Notes under the pieces: model-generated
What the model was told of the DNA's origin: nothing
Seen by the model: only the letters and a program-made list of their open reading frames with translations
Database searches by the model: none
Part shown: positions 41,289-50,679 of the stretch, one piece after another
Position numbering within the stretch: the first letter of the stretch is position 1
How the letters are laid out: every line of letters starts with the position of its first letter
From: UBA11524 sp963617205
GTDB taxonomy: Bacteria; Bacillota; Clostridia; Christensenellales; Aristaeellaceae
Assembly: GCA_963617205.1 (NCBI GenBank)
Contig: CAVEOA010000003.1
Span: 128,610-192,609, forward strand
DNA: 64,000 bases
Reading direction: 5' to 3'
Translations under genes and position numbers: made by a program

Positions 41289-41750
41289 TTACGCCTTCAC
41301 GCGGAACGCCGTGCGGAAAAGCTTCCTTGCCAGCGGTCCCACCGCCATCAGCTGCACGGGCAGCGCCATGATGAAGTTCCTGCAGTAGCAGGTCAGGTAA
41401 TCCGGGATGAAATTCGCCGTGAAGCCGTATCCGTGCCATACGCCGAGGATGCTCGCCAGCGCGACCTGACAAATCACCGTGAACGTCTGGATGGCGAGGA
41501 TGATTGCAATCGGGCGATCGGTCGGCTTCACGACCCTGAACGCCAGCTTCTTGGCAATCGGACCGGAAATGAAGTACGCGCACAGGGCGATGAGGACAAA
41601 TTCGAGCCACATATCGCTCAGGGCGATGAGGAACGTCCCGTTTGTGAAGGAACCCATCGCCATGGCGGTGTTATACACGGTCATGACGTATACCATCATC
41701 CACGCGGTGATGGCGGTGAAGAAAACGGACTGCGGCTTTGTCTGGGGCAT
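41289..41750 (-). CDS. DUF2798 family small membrane protein
   Basis: A 153-residue protein with four predicted membrane segments (about 10-30, 45-65, 80-103, 115-140) in two similar halves: SVFFTAITAWMMVYVMTVYN with a PIAKKLAFRVV end, then TFTVICQVALASI with GPLARKLFRTAF. This duplicated pattern is DUF2798, a family of unknown function. I use the ATG at 41750, preceded by GGAGGAAA; a longer frame lacks a ribosome site. It has a near-perfect promoter and its own terminator, so it is a monocistronic, probably well-expressed gene. Confidence 0.8.
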   Translation of the reverse strand: MPQTKPQSVFFTAITAWMMVYVMTVYNTAMAMGSFTNGTFLIALSDMWLEFVLIALCAYFISGPIAKKLAFRVVKPTDRPIAIILAIQTFTVICQVALASILGVWHGYGFTANFIPDYLTCYCRNFIMALPVQLMAVGPLARKLFRTAFRVKA

Positions 41751-41867
41751 GTTTTTTTCCTCCTTATAGACGCAAAAATGCCGCCTCACCGTCAAGACAG
41801 CAGTGAAGCGACATTTTGTGTCATCAAATATTCAGGATTCATCGGCTTTCCCGGATGAACCGTGCCT

Positions 41868-41896
41868 ATTATAGAACAATTCGGGCAATTTGTCAA
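41868..41896 (-). promoter_or_regulatory. Perfect sigma-A promoter of the DUF2798 gene
   Basis: TTGACA (41896-41891), 17 bases, TATAAT (41873-41868) on the minus strand. Confidence 0.88.
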
Positions 41897-41938
41897 TCCG
41901 ATTTTCGCCTGCCCGAAGGGAGCAAGAGGCGAATCCGC

Positions 41939-44900
41939 TTACAGGTTCTTCTTTGCCGCGGAGAGCATCAGCTTGACGCGGTTCAGCTGGTTGACCTCGC
42001 TGGCGCCGGGGTCGAAGTCAACCGCGCAGATATTGGCCTGCGGATAGGTCTTGCGCAGCTTCTTGATGACGCCCTTGCCGACGACGTGGTTCGGCAGGCA
42101 CGCGAAGGGCTGAATGCAGATGATGTTCGGCACGCCCGTGCAGAGCAGCTCAGCCATTTCGCCGGTCAGGAACCAGCCCTCGCCGTATTGGTTGCCCAGC
42201 GACAGCAGCGGCTCGGCAAGGTCGGCAATCTGCTCAATCGGCATGGGCGGCTCGAAGCGCTTTGAGGCTGCAAGCGCCTTGAGCGCAGGTCGGCGGAGCA
42301 TGCGGATGCCCTTCACGCCGAAAATCGCGTATGCCTCGCTTGTCCAGCCCTTGCCAAGGTACTCGTGCTTGAATTTGCCGTTATAGACGGAATAGTTCAT
42401 GAAGTCCATCAGGTCAGGCACAACCGCCTCGGCGCCCTCTGCTTCCAGCAGGTCAACGAGATGGTTGTTTGCCACCGGCATGTACTTGACGAGGATTTCG
42501 CCGACGATGCCCACACGCGGCTTTTTCATGTCCTCATGGATGGGCAGCGTATCGAAAGCGTTCACCATCTGGCGGCAGACCTCGCCGTAATGCCCGTTGC
42601 CGTTCACGAGGAAGTCGATGCACTTCTCCGACCACTCCTCGGCTAAGCGGTTCGCGCTGCCCTCCTCCAGCTCATACGGGCGGACGCGGTACAGGCAGCG
42701 CATCAGCAGGTCGCCCAGCACGATGGACTGCGCCGCGCCGAGCAGCATCGGCACCGAGAAGCGGAAGCCCGGATTCGTCTCCATACCGTTGGCGTTGACA
42801 GAAATGACGGGGATGTGTCCGAGATTTGCCTTCTCCAGCGCGCGGCGGATGAACCCGACGTAGTTGCTTGCACGGCAGCAGCCGCCGGTCTGCGTCATGG
42901 CCAGCGCAAGGCGGTTCGTGTCGTACTTGCCGGACAGCACCGCCTCCATCATCTGCCCGACGGTGATGATGGACGGATAGCACGCATCGTTGTTGACGAA
43001 GCGCAGACCCGTATCGATGGCGGATCGCGAATCGTTTTGCAGCATGACGATGTGGTAGCCGCCCTTTTCCATGACCGGCTGAAGCAGGCGGAAGTGAATG
43101 GGCGACATGTTCGGCGCAAGAATGGTGTAGCCCTCGCGCTGCATGTCACGCGTGTATTCGACGCGGTGATACGCGGCGGAGCAGGGATGGACAGTCATGT
43201 GCTGCTTTTCGCGCTGACCCATCGCCGCAAGGAGCGACCGCACGCGGATTCGCGCCGCGCCGAGCGAGTTGACCTCGTCAATCTTGATGAGCGTATACAG
43301 CTTGCCGCTCTTTTCGAGGATTTCCGACACCTGATCGGTCGTGACGGCATCGAGCCCGCAGCCGAAGGAATTCAGCTGAATCAGCTCCAAATCGTTCCGT
43401 TTGGCTACAAACTGCGCCGCACGGTACAGCCGGGAGTGATACACCCACTGGTCGCTCACGCGCAGGGGATGCTCCGCCTCGAAATCATCCGGCAGACAGT
43501 CCTCCGTCAGCACCGCAAGGTTGTAGGACGCAATCATCTCCGGCATCCCGTGGTTGATTTCCGGATCGACATGATACGGGCGTCCGGCAAGGACAATGCC
43601 CTTTCTGCCATGCTCCGCCATCCAGTCGAGCGCCCTTTTGCCCTCCGCACGGACATCCGCCTTCGCGGCACGCTGCGCCTCCCAGCCCTCATGCACCGCT
43701 GCGCGCACGTCTTTTTCCTGAATCTGGTACGCTTCGCGGAAGAAGCGCACGAGATTGTCCGCGGCGACCCTTTCGCTCGTCAGCGCAAGGAAGGGCTTGA
43801 GCATCCGCACGCGCCCCTCGGTGACGTCCTCGACGTTGTTGGCAATGTTCTCCGGATTGGCGATGACCATTGGGCAGTTGAAGTGATTCTGGGTGTGCAT
43901 GTCCTCCTGATGCTCATAGAACACGCTCGGGTAGAAGATGGTCTTGATTCCCGCGTCAATCAGCCACTGCACATGCCCGTGCGCGAGCTTCGCCGGATAG
44001 CACTCGCTCTCCGACGGGATGGATTCCATGCCCTTTTCGTACACGGCGCGGCTCGACACGGGCGACAGCACAACGCGGAAGCCGAGCTTTTTGAGCATCG
44101 CTGCCCAGAAGGGGTAGTTTTCGTACATGTTCAGCACACGCGGAATGCCAAGCTCGCCGCGCGGCGCTTTTTCAGCCTCCAACGGCTCAACATCGAACAT
44201 CCGCTTGAGCTTGTATGCCATGATGTTCGGCGCCTTGTCGCCCTTGACGGTCTGCCCGAGCCCTTTTTCGCAGCGGTTGCCGGTGATGTGCCGCCTTCCG
44301 CCGGGGAAGAGGCTGACGGTCAGCATACAGTGGTTCGTGCAGCCCTGACAGCGTGCCGTGCGCGTCTGCCAGCGCAGGTCAAGCATCTCCTGAAACGGCA
44401 GGGCGCTCGACCGGTGCTCGCCGGCAACGTCCGCATCGTGCTCACGGGCGATCAGCGCCGCGCCGAACGCGCCCATCATGCCGGAAATGTCCGGGCAGAT
44501 GACCTCAACGCCCGCAAGCTGCTCAAACGCGCGAAGCACTGCCTTGTTGTGGAAGGTGCCTCCCTGCACGACGATGTGCGCGCCGAGCTCCTTCGGGTCG
44601 GAGAGCTTGATGACCTTGAACAGCGCATTCTTGATGACCGAGCAGGCAAGTCCGGCGCTGATGTCCTGAATGGATGCGCCCTGCTTCTGCGCCTGCTTGA
44701 CGTTGGAGTTCATAAACACGGTGCAGCGCGTGCCGAGGTCGACCGGTTCGGGTGCGAACAGCGCCTCCGCCGCGAAGCCCTCCGCCGTGTAGCCCATGGA
44801 ATTTGCGAAATTCTCCAGAAAGCTGCCGCAGCCGGAGGAGCACGCCTCGTTGAGCTGAATCGTATCGACGGAGCCGTTCTTGAGCTTGATGCACTTCATG

Positions 44901-46186
44901 TCCTGACCGCCGATGTCCAGCACGCAGTCGACCTTCGGGTCGAAGAATGATGCAGCGGTGCAGTGCGCGATGGTTTCGACCTCGCCGTCATCCAGCCGGA
45001 AGGCGGACTTGAGCAGTCCCTCGCCGTAGCCGGTGGAGCACGAGCGCGCAATGTACGCCTTCTCCGGCATCCTGTCCATCAGCTCGCGCATGGCGATCCG
45101 CGCCGTTTCGATCGGGCTGCCGGAATTGCCGGCATAGAAGCTGTACAGCAGCTCGCCCTTTTCGCCGATGAGGACGACCTTTGTCGTGGTGGAGCCGGCA
45201 TCGATGCCGAGATAGCATTTGCCTTCATACGTGGACAGGTCGCCGCGCTGCACCTTCGCCTGCGCATGCCGGTTGACAAATTCGGCGTACTCCTCCTGAT
45301 TGGCAAAGAGCGGCGGCAGGTGCTTCAGCCCGAAGGTCAGCATCACGCCATTTTGAAGGCGCTCCAGCAGGCTGTCCATCGGGACGGCGCCGTCCTCACC
45401 TTCTGCAAGGGCTGCCATGGCGGCGCCTGTCGCGGCGAACAGGTGCGAATTTTCCGGCACAATCGCAGTTTCATCCGTCAGATGCAGCGTGCGGATAAAC
45501 GCCCTGCGCAGCTCCGACAGGAAGTGAAGCGGTCCGCCCAGAAACGCCACATGTCCGCGGATGGGCTTGCCGCACGCGAGCCCGGAAATCGTCTGGTTGA
45601 CAACCGCCTGAAAGATGGATGCCGCAAGGTCCTCCCGCGCCGCGCCCTCGTTAATCAGCGGCTGAATATCGCTCTTGGCGAACACGCCGCAGCGCGCCGC
45701 GATGGGGTACAGCTCCTCATAGCTCTTCGCCAGCTCATTAAGCCCCTGCGCGTCCGTCTTGAGCAGTGCCGCCATCTGGTCGATAAACGAGCCCGTGCCG
45801 CCTGCGCAGACGCCGTTCATGCGCTCCTCAAGTCCGCCGGTGAAATAAATAATTTTCGCGTCCTCGCCGCCCAGCTCAATGGCGACATCCGTCTGCGGCG
45901 CATCATGCTGCAGCGCATCCGCCACAGCCACAACCTCCTGCACGAAGCCGACGTGCAGCGCGTCCGCCAGCGAAATCGCGCCAGAGCCGGTCATGCGCAC
46001 CTGCACGCGGCACGCGCCGAGCTTTTCACGGGCGGCACGCATCATATCGGCGAGCGTCTCCTGCGTATGCGCGCAGTGGCGGCGGTATTCGCCCCAGAGC
46101 ATCTTTCCGTCACGGTCGAGCAGCACCAGCTTGACGGTGGTCGATCCGATATCGATTCCTGCATAATAACAAGGTTTTGTTTCCAT
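41939..46186 (-). CDS. Giant 2-hydroxyacyl-CoA dehydratase activase/dehydratase-like protein
   Basis: A 1415-residue fusion. Residues about 6-260 and 322-580 are two BadF/BadG/BcrA ATPase (activase) domains: GIDIGSTTVKLVLLD, ELGGEDAKII, CAGGTGSFIDQM in the first, GIDAGSTTTKVVLIG, DIGGQDMKCIKL, CSSGCGSF in the second; each has a cysteine able to hold the bridging 4Fe-4S cluster. From about 650 follow DUF2229 (IPRVLNMYENYPFWAAMLKK, PSESECYPAKLAHGH) and an HgdB-like part (LAGRPYHVDPEINHGMPEM, QTGGCCRASNY, PVISVNANGM). Such single-chain proteins are common in anaerobes but few have a proven reaction. The ATG at 46186 has GAGGT; an in-frame extension upstream lacks one. Confidence 0.9.
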   Translation of the reverse strand: METKPCYYAGIDIGSTTVKLVLLDRDGKMLWGEYRRHCAHTQETLADMMRAAREKLGACRVQVRMTGSGAISLADALHVGFVQEVVAVADALQHDAPQTDVAIELGGEDAKIIYFTGGLEERMNGVCAGGTGSFIDQMAALLKTDAQGLNELAKSYEELYPIAARCGVFAKSDIQPLINEGAAREDLAASIFQAVVNQTISGLACGKPIRGHVAFLGGPLHFLSELRRAFIRTLHLTDETAIVPENSHLFAATGAAMAALAEGEDGAVPMDSLLERLQNGVMLTFGLKHLPPLFANQEEYAEFVNRHAQAKVQRGDLSTYEGKCYLGIDAGSTTTKVVLIGEKGELLYSFYAGNSGSPIETARIAMRELMDRMPEKAYIARSCSTGYGEGLLKSAFRLDDGEVETIAHCTAASFFDPKVDCVLDIGGQDMKCIKLKNGSVDTIQLNEACSSGCGSFLENFANSMGYTAEGFAAEALFAPEPVDLGTRCTVFMNSNVKQAQKQGASIQDISAGLACSVIKNALFKVIKLSDPKELGAHIVVQGGTFHNKAVLRAFEQLAGVEVICPDISGMMGAFGAALIAREHDADVAGEHRSSALPFQEMLDLRWQTRTARCQGCTNHCMLTVSLFPGGRRHITGNRCEKGLGQTVKGDKAPNIMAYKLKRMFDVEPLEAEKAPRGELGIPRVLNMYENYPFWAAMLKKLGFRVVLSPVSSRAVYEKGMESIPSESECYPAKLAHGHVQWLIDAGIKTIFYPSVFYEHQEDMHTQNHFNCPMVIANPENIANNVEDVTEGRVRMLKPFLALTSERVAADNLVRFFREAYQIQEKDVRAAVHEGWEAQRAAKADVRAEGKRALDWMAEHGRKGIVLAGRPYHVDPEINHGMPEMIASYNLAVLTEDCLPDDFEAEHPLRVSDQWVYHSRLYRAAQFVAKRNDLELIQLNSFGCGLDAVTTDQVSEILEKSGKLYTLIKIDEVNSLGAARIRVRSLLAAMGQREKQHMTVHPCSAAYHRVEYTRDMQREGYTILAPNMSPIHFRLLQPVMEKGGYHIVMLQNDSRSAIDTGLRFVNNDACYPSIITVGQMMEAVLSGKYDTNRLALAMTQTGGCCRASNYVGFIRRALEKANLGHIPVISVNANGMETNPGFRFSVPMLLGAAQSIVLGDLLMRCLYRVRPYELEEGSANRLAEEWSEKCIDFLVNGNGHYGEVCRQMVNAFDTLPIHEDMKKPRVGIVGEILVKYMPVANNHLVDLLEAEGAEAVVPDLMDFMNYSVYNGKFKHEYLGKGWTSEAYAIFGVKGIRMLRRPALKALAASKRFEPPMPIEQIADLAEPLLSLGNQYGEGWFLTGEMAELLCTGVPNIICIQPFACLPNHVVGKGVIKKLRKTYPQANICAVDFDPGASEVNQLNRVKLMLSAAKKNL

Positions 46187-46330
46187 ACCCAGTACCTCAT
46201 CCGCAAGCTGCTTTTCGCCGCCACCTCCGAAAAGCGCCTGCATGGAGTTCGTTTTTTCTTTGATGACTGTCGGTTGACCAGCCGCATTGGGGATTTGCAA
46301 GCCATGCGGAAGGTCTGAACAACCATGATA

Positions 46331-46359
46331 ATTATACTGATTTGCGTGAAGCTTGTCAA
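46331..46359 (-). promoter_or_regulatory. Perfect sigma-A promoter of the activase gene
   Basis: TTGACA (46359-46354), 17 bases, TATAAT (46336-46331) on the minus strand. The leader to the chosen start is about 135 bases. Confidence 0.85.
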
Positions 46360-46364
46360 TGAAA

Positions 46365-46870
46365 CGCCACAGGCTTCGCCTGTTCTATCTCTCCCTGAAG
46401 CTGCGCAGAGCTTTCGCCTCTGCGGAGGCGACCAGAGGTCCTTGCGGTCGCAGGCTTCGCCTGATTTCTTTTCGGACTGCTTCGCAATGCATATCTTTAT
46501 GCTTGTTTTGCAAATGCAGCTTTCCCAATAAGCAACAATACAACTCAACTATGGGGAATCCGAAGGGGTCAAGAAAAAAAACAGACGAAGTCTGCGACCG
46601 GAAAGCCCCTTGGCAGTATGCTTCCAATCATCAATGTAAGAGCAACTAAGCGTGTCATCGAAAAGATTCTAATCTGTCCCTTCACACTTGATTTCTCCTC
46701 AAACTTCCAGAGGGCCTTGCGGTCGCAGGCTTCGCCTGATTTCCTTTCGGACTGCTTCGCAATGCATATCTTCATGCTTGTTTTGCAAATGTAGCTTTCC
46801 CAATAAGTAACAATACAACTCAACCATGGGGAATCCGAAGGGGTCAAGAAGGAATCAGACGAAGTCCGCG
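46365..46870. repeat. Dispersed GC-rich repeats, two related blocks
   Basis: Two blocks about 280 bases apart each hold GGTCCTTGCGGTCGC or its variant, CAGGCTTCGCCTGATTTC, GGACTGCTTCGCAATGCATA, a conserved stretch with CATGCTTGTTTTGCAAATG, CAACTATGGGGAATCCGAAG or variant, and CAGACGAAGTC. The left block also has CAGGCTTCGCCTGTTCT. No gene is supported. Confidence 0.85.
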
Positions 46871-46878
46871 CCATCAAA

Positions 46879-46920
46879 ATAATCCCCCTGCCTCAGCGCG
46901 ATGCCGAAGCAGGGGAGTTT
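46879..46920 (-). terminator. Terminator of the aro-acyltransferase-deacetylase operon
   Basis: On the minus strand CTCCCCTGCTTCGGC pairs with GAGGCAGGGG region and is followed by ATTATTTTG. Confidence 0.65.
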
Positions 46921-46922
46921 TC

Positions 46923-47750
46923 TCAGATGCTGATCGTTTCGCCGGCGTGAATCGTGATGATTTCGCCGTTGTTTTCCGCCCAAATGTCCGTGGATGTGGG
47001 GTTGAAAACGATGTGTCCGTTGGCGCTGGTGCGGAGCTGATGGCTGGCGTTCAGGTAATCGACAATCTGGAGGTTCGTGGCGTACCAGATGTCCTTCTTG
47101 CCGCTCATCTTCTCGCAGAAGGCGCGGATGACGTTCCAGTTGTCGTGCTGCTCGAACTCGTAGCTGTGTCCCCAGAGATAGAAGAGCTCAAGGTTGAACG
47201 GCGCCTTGCTCGCGAGGAAGCGGTCGCAGAGGGCGTCAAGCTGCGGGTCATCGTGATGGCAGGTCGGGTGGAGCAGCAGCCAGTTCGTCGGGACGCTGAA
47301 GCGATGGGTGCTCACGACGGTGCGCGCATAGGCGACATCGCAGTTTCTGAGCGCTTCAACCGCCTCATCGCTGTACGTGCCGTAGGGATACGCGAAGCCG
47401 CGGACGATTTTGCCGAACATGTTCTCGAGGTTCTCGCGATCCGCCAGCACCTCATAGGCGATGCGCGCAGGCGGCAGCTCAGAGAGCGACGCGTGGGTCA
47501 GGCAGTGGGACGCCACCTCGTGCTGGCTGTCCGTGAACAGCTCCTTGATGGCGGCGGCGGTCATCCGGCGGTGCACCTGTCCCTTGGGGTAAACCGTGCC
47601 TTCCGGCGCGAACAGGCCGCTGTTCAGGTTGAACGTCGCCCGAATGCCGTATTCATCGAGCAGGCGGACAAGCGGAATGTCGGTTTCCACGCCGTCATCG
47701 TAGGAGAGCGTCAGCGCCTTGCGCAGACCGTAGGGATAAAGAATCATCAT
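46923..47750 (-). CDS. Polysaccharide deacetylase (NodB homology)
   Basis: A 275-residue enzyme without a signal peptide. The NodB core is present: ALTLSYDDGVETD with the Asp pair (about residues 14-22), the metal His pair in HEVASHCLTHASL (about 77-89), FAYPYGTYSDEAV, and a late LYLWGHSYEFEQ. It should remove acetyl groups from a GlcNAc-containing or related glycan using a divalent metal. Being cytosolic by sequence, its substrate may be a precursor rather than finished wall polymer. The start has AAAGGA upstream and lies seven bases after the acyltransferase stop: an acetylation/deacetylation pair at the end of an aromatic biosynthesis operon. Confidence 0.9.
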   Translation of the reverse strand: MMILYPYGLRKALTLSYDDGVETDIPLVRLLDEYGIRATFNLNSGLFAPEGTVYPKGQVHRRMTAAAIKELFTDSQHEVASHCLTHASLSELPPARIAYEVLADRENLENMFGKIVRGFAYPYGTYSDEAVEALRNCDVAYARTVVSTHRFSVPTNWLLLHPTCHHDDPQLDALCDRFLASKAPFNLELFYLWGHSYEFEQHDNWNVIRAFCEKMSGKKDIWYATNLQIVDYLNASHQLRTSANGHIVFNPTSTDIWAENNGEIITIHAGETISI

Positions 47751-47756
47751 CTGAAA

Positions 47757-48971
47757 TCATCCTTTCTGATTTGCAATGTTGCCTTGATGTTTTTTGCGAT
47801 TGAACAGCTTTTTCAGGAGCATGGCGCACGGCTTTTCAATCAGCAGCGTCATGAGAATGGCGCCGAGCAGCGAAATCGAAAAGCACAGGGCGAGGTACTT
47901 GTACTGCCATGCGCGTTCGCCGGCCTTATGGGGCTCCGCGCTGACGGATTCCGGAATGCCGAGGCGCTTCAGGTGCACGGCGACATTCGCATGCAGCAGG
48001 TAAAAGTTCATGGAAACGGCGGACAGCCAGTGCATCAGCCGATTGCCGAAGAGGAAGCGCAGCGGATACACGGCGAAGGGCAGCGAGAGCATCACGCCCA
48101 TCATCGTCAGGCACAGCAGCGGTCGGCGCATCATCTGCCCTGCCTGCAATGCGGACTGACCGCTCGTGTACGCCTGCGCACGGAAGACGCGCAGCATCGC
48201 CCAGAAGGACAGCACAAAGAGCACGGTCGCCGCGCCCTGCCACAGCCATTTCCTTTTGCTTTCCGCCGGATACAGCCGCGTCAGCCGAACGTAGATCATC
48301 GATGCGCCCATGCCCATCGCGTACACGTCGAGGAAGTTCCCCAGCTGATTGACGACCATGTTGTAATCGTCCATCACCCAGAGGCACCAGCCGCGGAAGG
48401 CGAACGTGACCGCCGCCATGCTCATCAGCGTGCCGAGCGGATTTTTCATCGCGCCGCGTGCAAGCAGCGGAAAGAGCAGATACGCCTGCACCTCGATGGC
48501 GAGCGTCCACGAGGAATTGCCCAGCGGCGTCGCGACGTAGGTGGCATAGGAGAACGTCTGCGTGAAGGTCAGGTGAGCGGCAAGGTCGCGGATGAGGTCG
48601 GCGGTCGAGCCGAACTGCTTCCACGGAATCGCCACGACAAAGAGCATCAGCAGCGTCAGCGCGTAATAGCTCGGCACGATGCGGCAAATTCGCCGCTGAT
48701 AGAACACCTTCGCGCTTGGCATCGACTCGCCGAGCTGCATCGCGCGCGCATACGGCAGGAACAGCAGGAAGCCCGACAGCAGGATGGTGCCATCCACGGG
48801 CATATAACCTGCGCGGAGCAGATAATCCAGCGAATAGCTGCCGATGGAGGGCGTCAGCCACGACTGCTGCCAGAAATGGTAACAGGCGACAAGGAAAACG
48901 AGCATGACCCGAAAGCCGTCCAGCTCAGGGATTCTGCGCGTATCGGGACGGTAGACCTTCATGCGCTTCAT
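47757..48971 (-). CDS. Acyltransferase family 3 (OafA/YrhL-like) membrane protein
   Basis: A 404-residue protein with about ten membrane segments. The acyltransferase 3 pattern is clear: RIPELDGFRVMLVFLVACYHF (catalytic-type His near residue 30), LLSGFLLFLPY, YQRRICRIVPSYY with the conserved Arg, and NSSWTLAIEVQAYLLFPLL. It O-acetylates or otherwise acylates exported polysaccharide. Its ATG overlaps the aroQ stop by four bases. The next gene encodes a deacetylase. Confidence 0.9.
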   Translation of the reverse strand: MKRMKVYRPDTRRIPELDGFRVMLVFLVACYHFWQQSWLTPSIGSYSLDYLLRAGYMPVDGTILLSGFLLFLPYARAMQLGESMPSAKVFYQRRICRIVPSYYALTLLMLFVVAIPWKQFGSTADLIRDLAAHLTFTQTFSYATYVATPLGNSSWTLAIEVQAYLLFPLLARGAMKNPLGTLMSMAAVTFAFRGWCLWVMDDYNMVVNQLGNFLDVYAMGMGASMIYVRLTRLYPAESKRKWLWQGAATVLFVLSFWAMLRVFRAQAYTSGQSALQAGQMMRRPLLCLTMMGVMLSLPFAVYPLRFLFGNRLMHWLSAVSMNFYLLHANVAVHLKRLGIPESVSAEPHKAGERAWQYKYLALCFSISLLGAILMTLLIEKPCAMLLKKLFNRKKHQGNIANQKG

Positions 48972-49414
48972 TCCTCCAGCAGTGCGCGGATGCCCATGAT
49001 GTACCCGTAGAACCCGAAGCCGACAATCTGTCCGCGGCAGGCGCTTGCCGTCATGGAGCGATGGCGAAATTCCTCGCGCGCGTGAATGTTGCTCATGTGG
49101 CACTCGATGACGGGCATCGGCACGGAAGCAACAGCGTCATGCAGGGCAACGGACGTATGCGTGTATCCGCCGGGGTTGAACACCGCGCCGCAGAAGCCGT
49201 CGAAATACGCCTTTTGCAGTGCGTCAATGAGGTCGCCCTCGTGGTTGGACTGCACGAAGGTCAAATCAACGCCGAGCCTTTCGCCCTCCTCGCGGCATCG
49301 CGCAACCAGGTCGTCATACGTCCTTGCGCCGTACACGGACGTTTCGCGCAGACCGGTCAGGTTGATGTTCGGGCCGTTCAGAATCAGGATTTTCTTTCTT
49401 TTCGTCTCGCTCAC
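48968..49414 (-). CDS. aroQ: 3-dehydroquinate dehydratase, type II
   Basis: A 148-residue type II enzyme of the shikimate pathway. It has LILNGPNINLTGLRETSVYG at the start, SNHEGDLIDALQKA (catalytic region), FNPGGYTHTSVALHDAV (about 82-98) and the final IECHMSNIHAREEFRHRS with the catalytic His. The first active-site Tyr is in SVYG and the Arg in LRE. It removes water from 3-dehydroquinate as a dodecamer. The start overlaps the end of aroE by four bases, and the stop overlaps the acyltransferase start. Confidence 0.96.
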   Translation of the reverse strand: MSETKRKKILILNGPNINLTGLRETSVYGARTYDDLVARCREEGERLGVDLTFVQSNHEGDLIDALQKAYFDGFCGAVFNPGGYTHTSVALHDAVASVPMPVIECHMSNIHAREEFRHRSMTASACRGQIVGFGFYGYIMGIRALLEE

Positions 49415-50208
49415 AGCAAATGCAGCTCCTTCATCAGCGTTTCGGCAAGCTTCGCCGGCATGTCATAGCCCTGCCAGATGGTTTCCGCCGCGACCGCCTG
49501 CGCAATCAGCATATACAGCCCTGTTCCGGCGGGCGTTCCGGCACGCTTTGCGGCGGCGGTCAGCACGGTTTCCGGCGGATTATAGATGACGTCCGCCACG
49601 CCATCCGCCGCGGACACGATTTTCTCCAGCTCCGACGCCGCAATGGGGCAGCCGTCTTGATGCGGATACATGCCTGCCGGCGTCGTGTTAATCAGCAATC
49701 CGCCCTCATCCGGAAAGCGATCATAAAATTCGTCATAGGTGATTTCATCCGGCTGCTTCGGGCTGCGCGACACAATCAGCACGCTGCCTGCGCCCATATG
49801 CAGGACGGCAGAGCGGCACGCATGCATCGCACCGCCCGAGCCGAGGATGAACACGCGCTTTCCTTCCGCCTCCATGCCGAAATGGTGCAGCATCGCCTCA
49901 AAGCCGGGCGCATCGGTGTTATAGCCGCAGCTCTGATCACCGGTCGTCACGGTATTGACTGCGCCCACCTGCGCCGCGAACGGGTCAATCGCATCGAGCA
50001 TGGGCATCACATCCGTCTTATACGGCACCGTCACGTTGAATCCATCCAGCGTGTGAAGGAGAACATTCACCTGCTCGCGGAGCTCAGCGCGGGGGATCTC
50101 AATCAGGCGATAGGAAGCGGAAATGCCGAGCTTTTCCCAGATGGCCTGATGAATTGGGACGGACAGGCTATGTCCGAGCTTCTCGCCGATGAGTCCGTAC
50201 TGCTTCAT
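49411..50208 (-). CDS. aroE: Shikimate dehydrogenase
   Basis: A 265-residue NADPH-dependent enzyme. The N-terminal substrate domain has IGEKLGHSLSVPIHQAI and FNVTVPYKTDVMPML with the catalytic Lys (about residue 65), then NTVTTGD and NTDAPGF with the catalytic Asp. The cofactor domain begins VFILGSGGAMHACRSAVL; the usual GAGGAAR is altered to GSGGAMH. INTTPAGMYPHQD and the C-terminal QA helix follow. It converts 3-dehydroshikimate to shikimate. It is the first gene of a four-gene operon. Confidence 0.95.
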   Translation of the reverse strand: MKQYGLIGEKLGHSLSVPIHQAIWEKLGISASYRLIEIPRAELREQVNVLLHTLDGFNVTVPYKTDVMPMLDAIDPFAAQVGAVNTVTTGDQSCGYNTDAPGFEAMLHHFGMEAEGKRVFILGSGGAMHACRSAVLHMGAGSVLIVSRSPKQPDEITYDEFYDRFPDEGGLLINTTPAGMYPHQDGCPIAASELEKIVSAADGVADVIYNPPETVLTAAAKRAGTPAGTGLYMLIAQAVAAETIWQGYDMPAKLAETLMKELHLL

Positions 50209-50242
50209 GCGTTGATATGCCTCCTGCGATGTTGTTTTTCCT

Positions 50243-50271
50243 ATTATAGCATGTTTGCGTCATTGGGGCAA
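50243..50271 (-). promoter_or_regulatory. Promoter of the aroE operon
   Basis: TTGCCC (50271-50266), 17 bases, TATAAT (50248-50243) on the minus strand. Confidence 0.7.
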
Positions 50272-50422
50272 TGAGGAAAATTGCAAAAGGGAGCATGGGG
50301 AATTTGTTCCTTTTTCCTGTCCCGTGGTCGCGCCAAAGAGCGAAACCGCGCCGATTATGGATTAGAAAAAGCAGCTGCTCGGAAGTAGCTGCTTCTATGG
50401 TTACTGTGCTGCGCTGATGCGT

Positions 50423-50679
50423 TAGTTACTGTGCTGCGCTGAAAGCGTTCCGCGGACTTCGTCCGCGTCTCTGTTCAGCGCTCGTGTGGTGCAGGTGGTA
50501 ACATCTTCAGTGTTGACCTTGCGATTTTGGTTGGGGCGTTGCCCCAAACCCCACAAGGGACAGGAAACGGGACGAAGTCCCCCTTGACCCTGCAAGGGAC
50601 AGGAAACGGGACGAAGTCCCCCCTTGACCCATTTCGCGGCGGCGTTGAGCACATTTGCATACTGATTGCGCGTGATGCG
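50423..50679. repeat. Long dispersed repeat, left member of an inverted pair
   Basis: From CTGTGCTGCGCTGAAAGCG through GCGGACTTCGTCCGC, GGTTGGGGCGTTGCCCCAAA and two GGGACAGGAAACGGGACGAA modules to TTGCGCGTGATGCG. The same order, inverted, is at 57222-57465. Two copies of the CTGTGCTGCGCTGA start occur in tandem here. It reaches the bioY stop codon. Confidence 0.88.
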
